NCBI GenBank assembly: GCA_020851885.1
Contig: JADZBW010000343.1
Location: 1 to 6,567 of the forward strand
Source: Fimbriimonadaceae bacterium
Lineage (GTDB): Bacteria > Armatimonadota > Fimbriimonadia > Fimbriimonadales > Fimbriimonadaceae
DNA: 6,567 nt
Reading direction: 5' to 3'
A program made the translations under genes and the position numbers. Positions 6,557 to 6,567 of this stretch are shown here, in pieces; the first letter of the stretch is position 1; each line of letters begins with the position of its first letter. The notes under the pieces were generated by a model, which was not told where the DNA came from, ran no database searches, and worked only from the letters and a program-made list of their open reading frames with translations.

Positions 6557-6567
6557 CGCAAAACGGA

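Overview
The window is a dense piece of bacterial chromosome, moderately GC-rich by eye. Seven coding segments fill almost all of it and no intergenic gap exceeds about 95 bases. Nothing in it looks like phage, transposon, CRISPR or plasmid. The host cannot be fixed from sequence alone. The mix of a secreted PhoA-type phosphatase, an MhqO/MhqD-like pair and a membrane-anchored class III cyclase next to lipB and rnhB would suit a free-living bacterium such as an Armatimonadota (Fimbriimonas-like) or related lineage, but that is a low-confidence guess.

Left part, plus strand (1-2299): the 3' end of a small gene with DUF3299-like sequence overlaps, by ATGA, the start of an exported PhoA-family alkaline phosphatase. 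The phosphatase frame is stopped by a TAG at 2039-2041. The same frame then continues for 85 more codons to a second TAG, and that downstream piece carries the C-terminal metal-binding His segment (HTAVDIPV) of the family. The phosphatase is therefore split by one in-frame stop, which could be a nonsense mutation, a sequence error or readthrough. A 12-bp hairpin follows at 2307-2333, between the two convergent gene sets.

Middle, minus strand (2339-3927): a ring-cleaving VOC-family dioxygenase (MhqO-like) is followed, with a TGATG junction, by an alpha/beta-hydrolase of the phospholipase/carboxylesterase family (MhqD-like). In Bacillus this pair belongs to the quinone/aromatic electrophile stress response.

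Right part, minus strand (4022-6567): a multi-pass membrane protein with a C-terminal class III nucleotidyl cyclase domain overlaps lipB (octanoyltransferase, TTG start), which overlaps rnhB (ribonuclease HII). The tight overlaps imply one transcript. The cyclase domain keeps both metal-binding Asp residues but has Asp and His where the canonical catalytic Asn and Arg would be.

No clearly new multi-gene system is visible. The two observations most worth checking are the interrupted phosphatase and the divergent cyclase active site.
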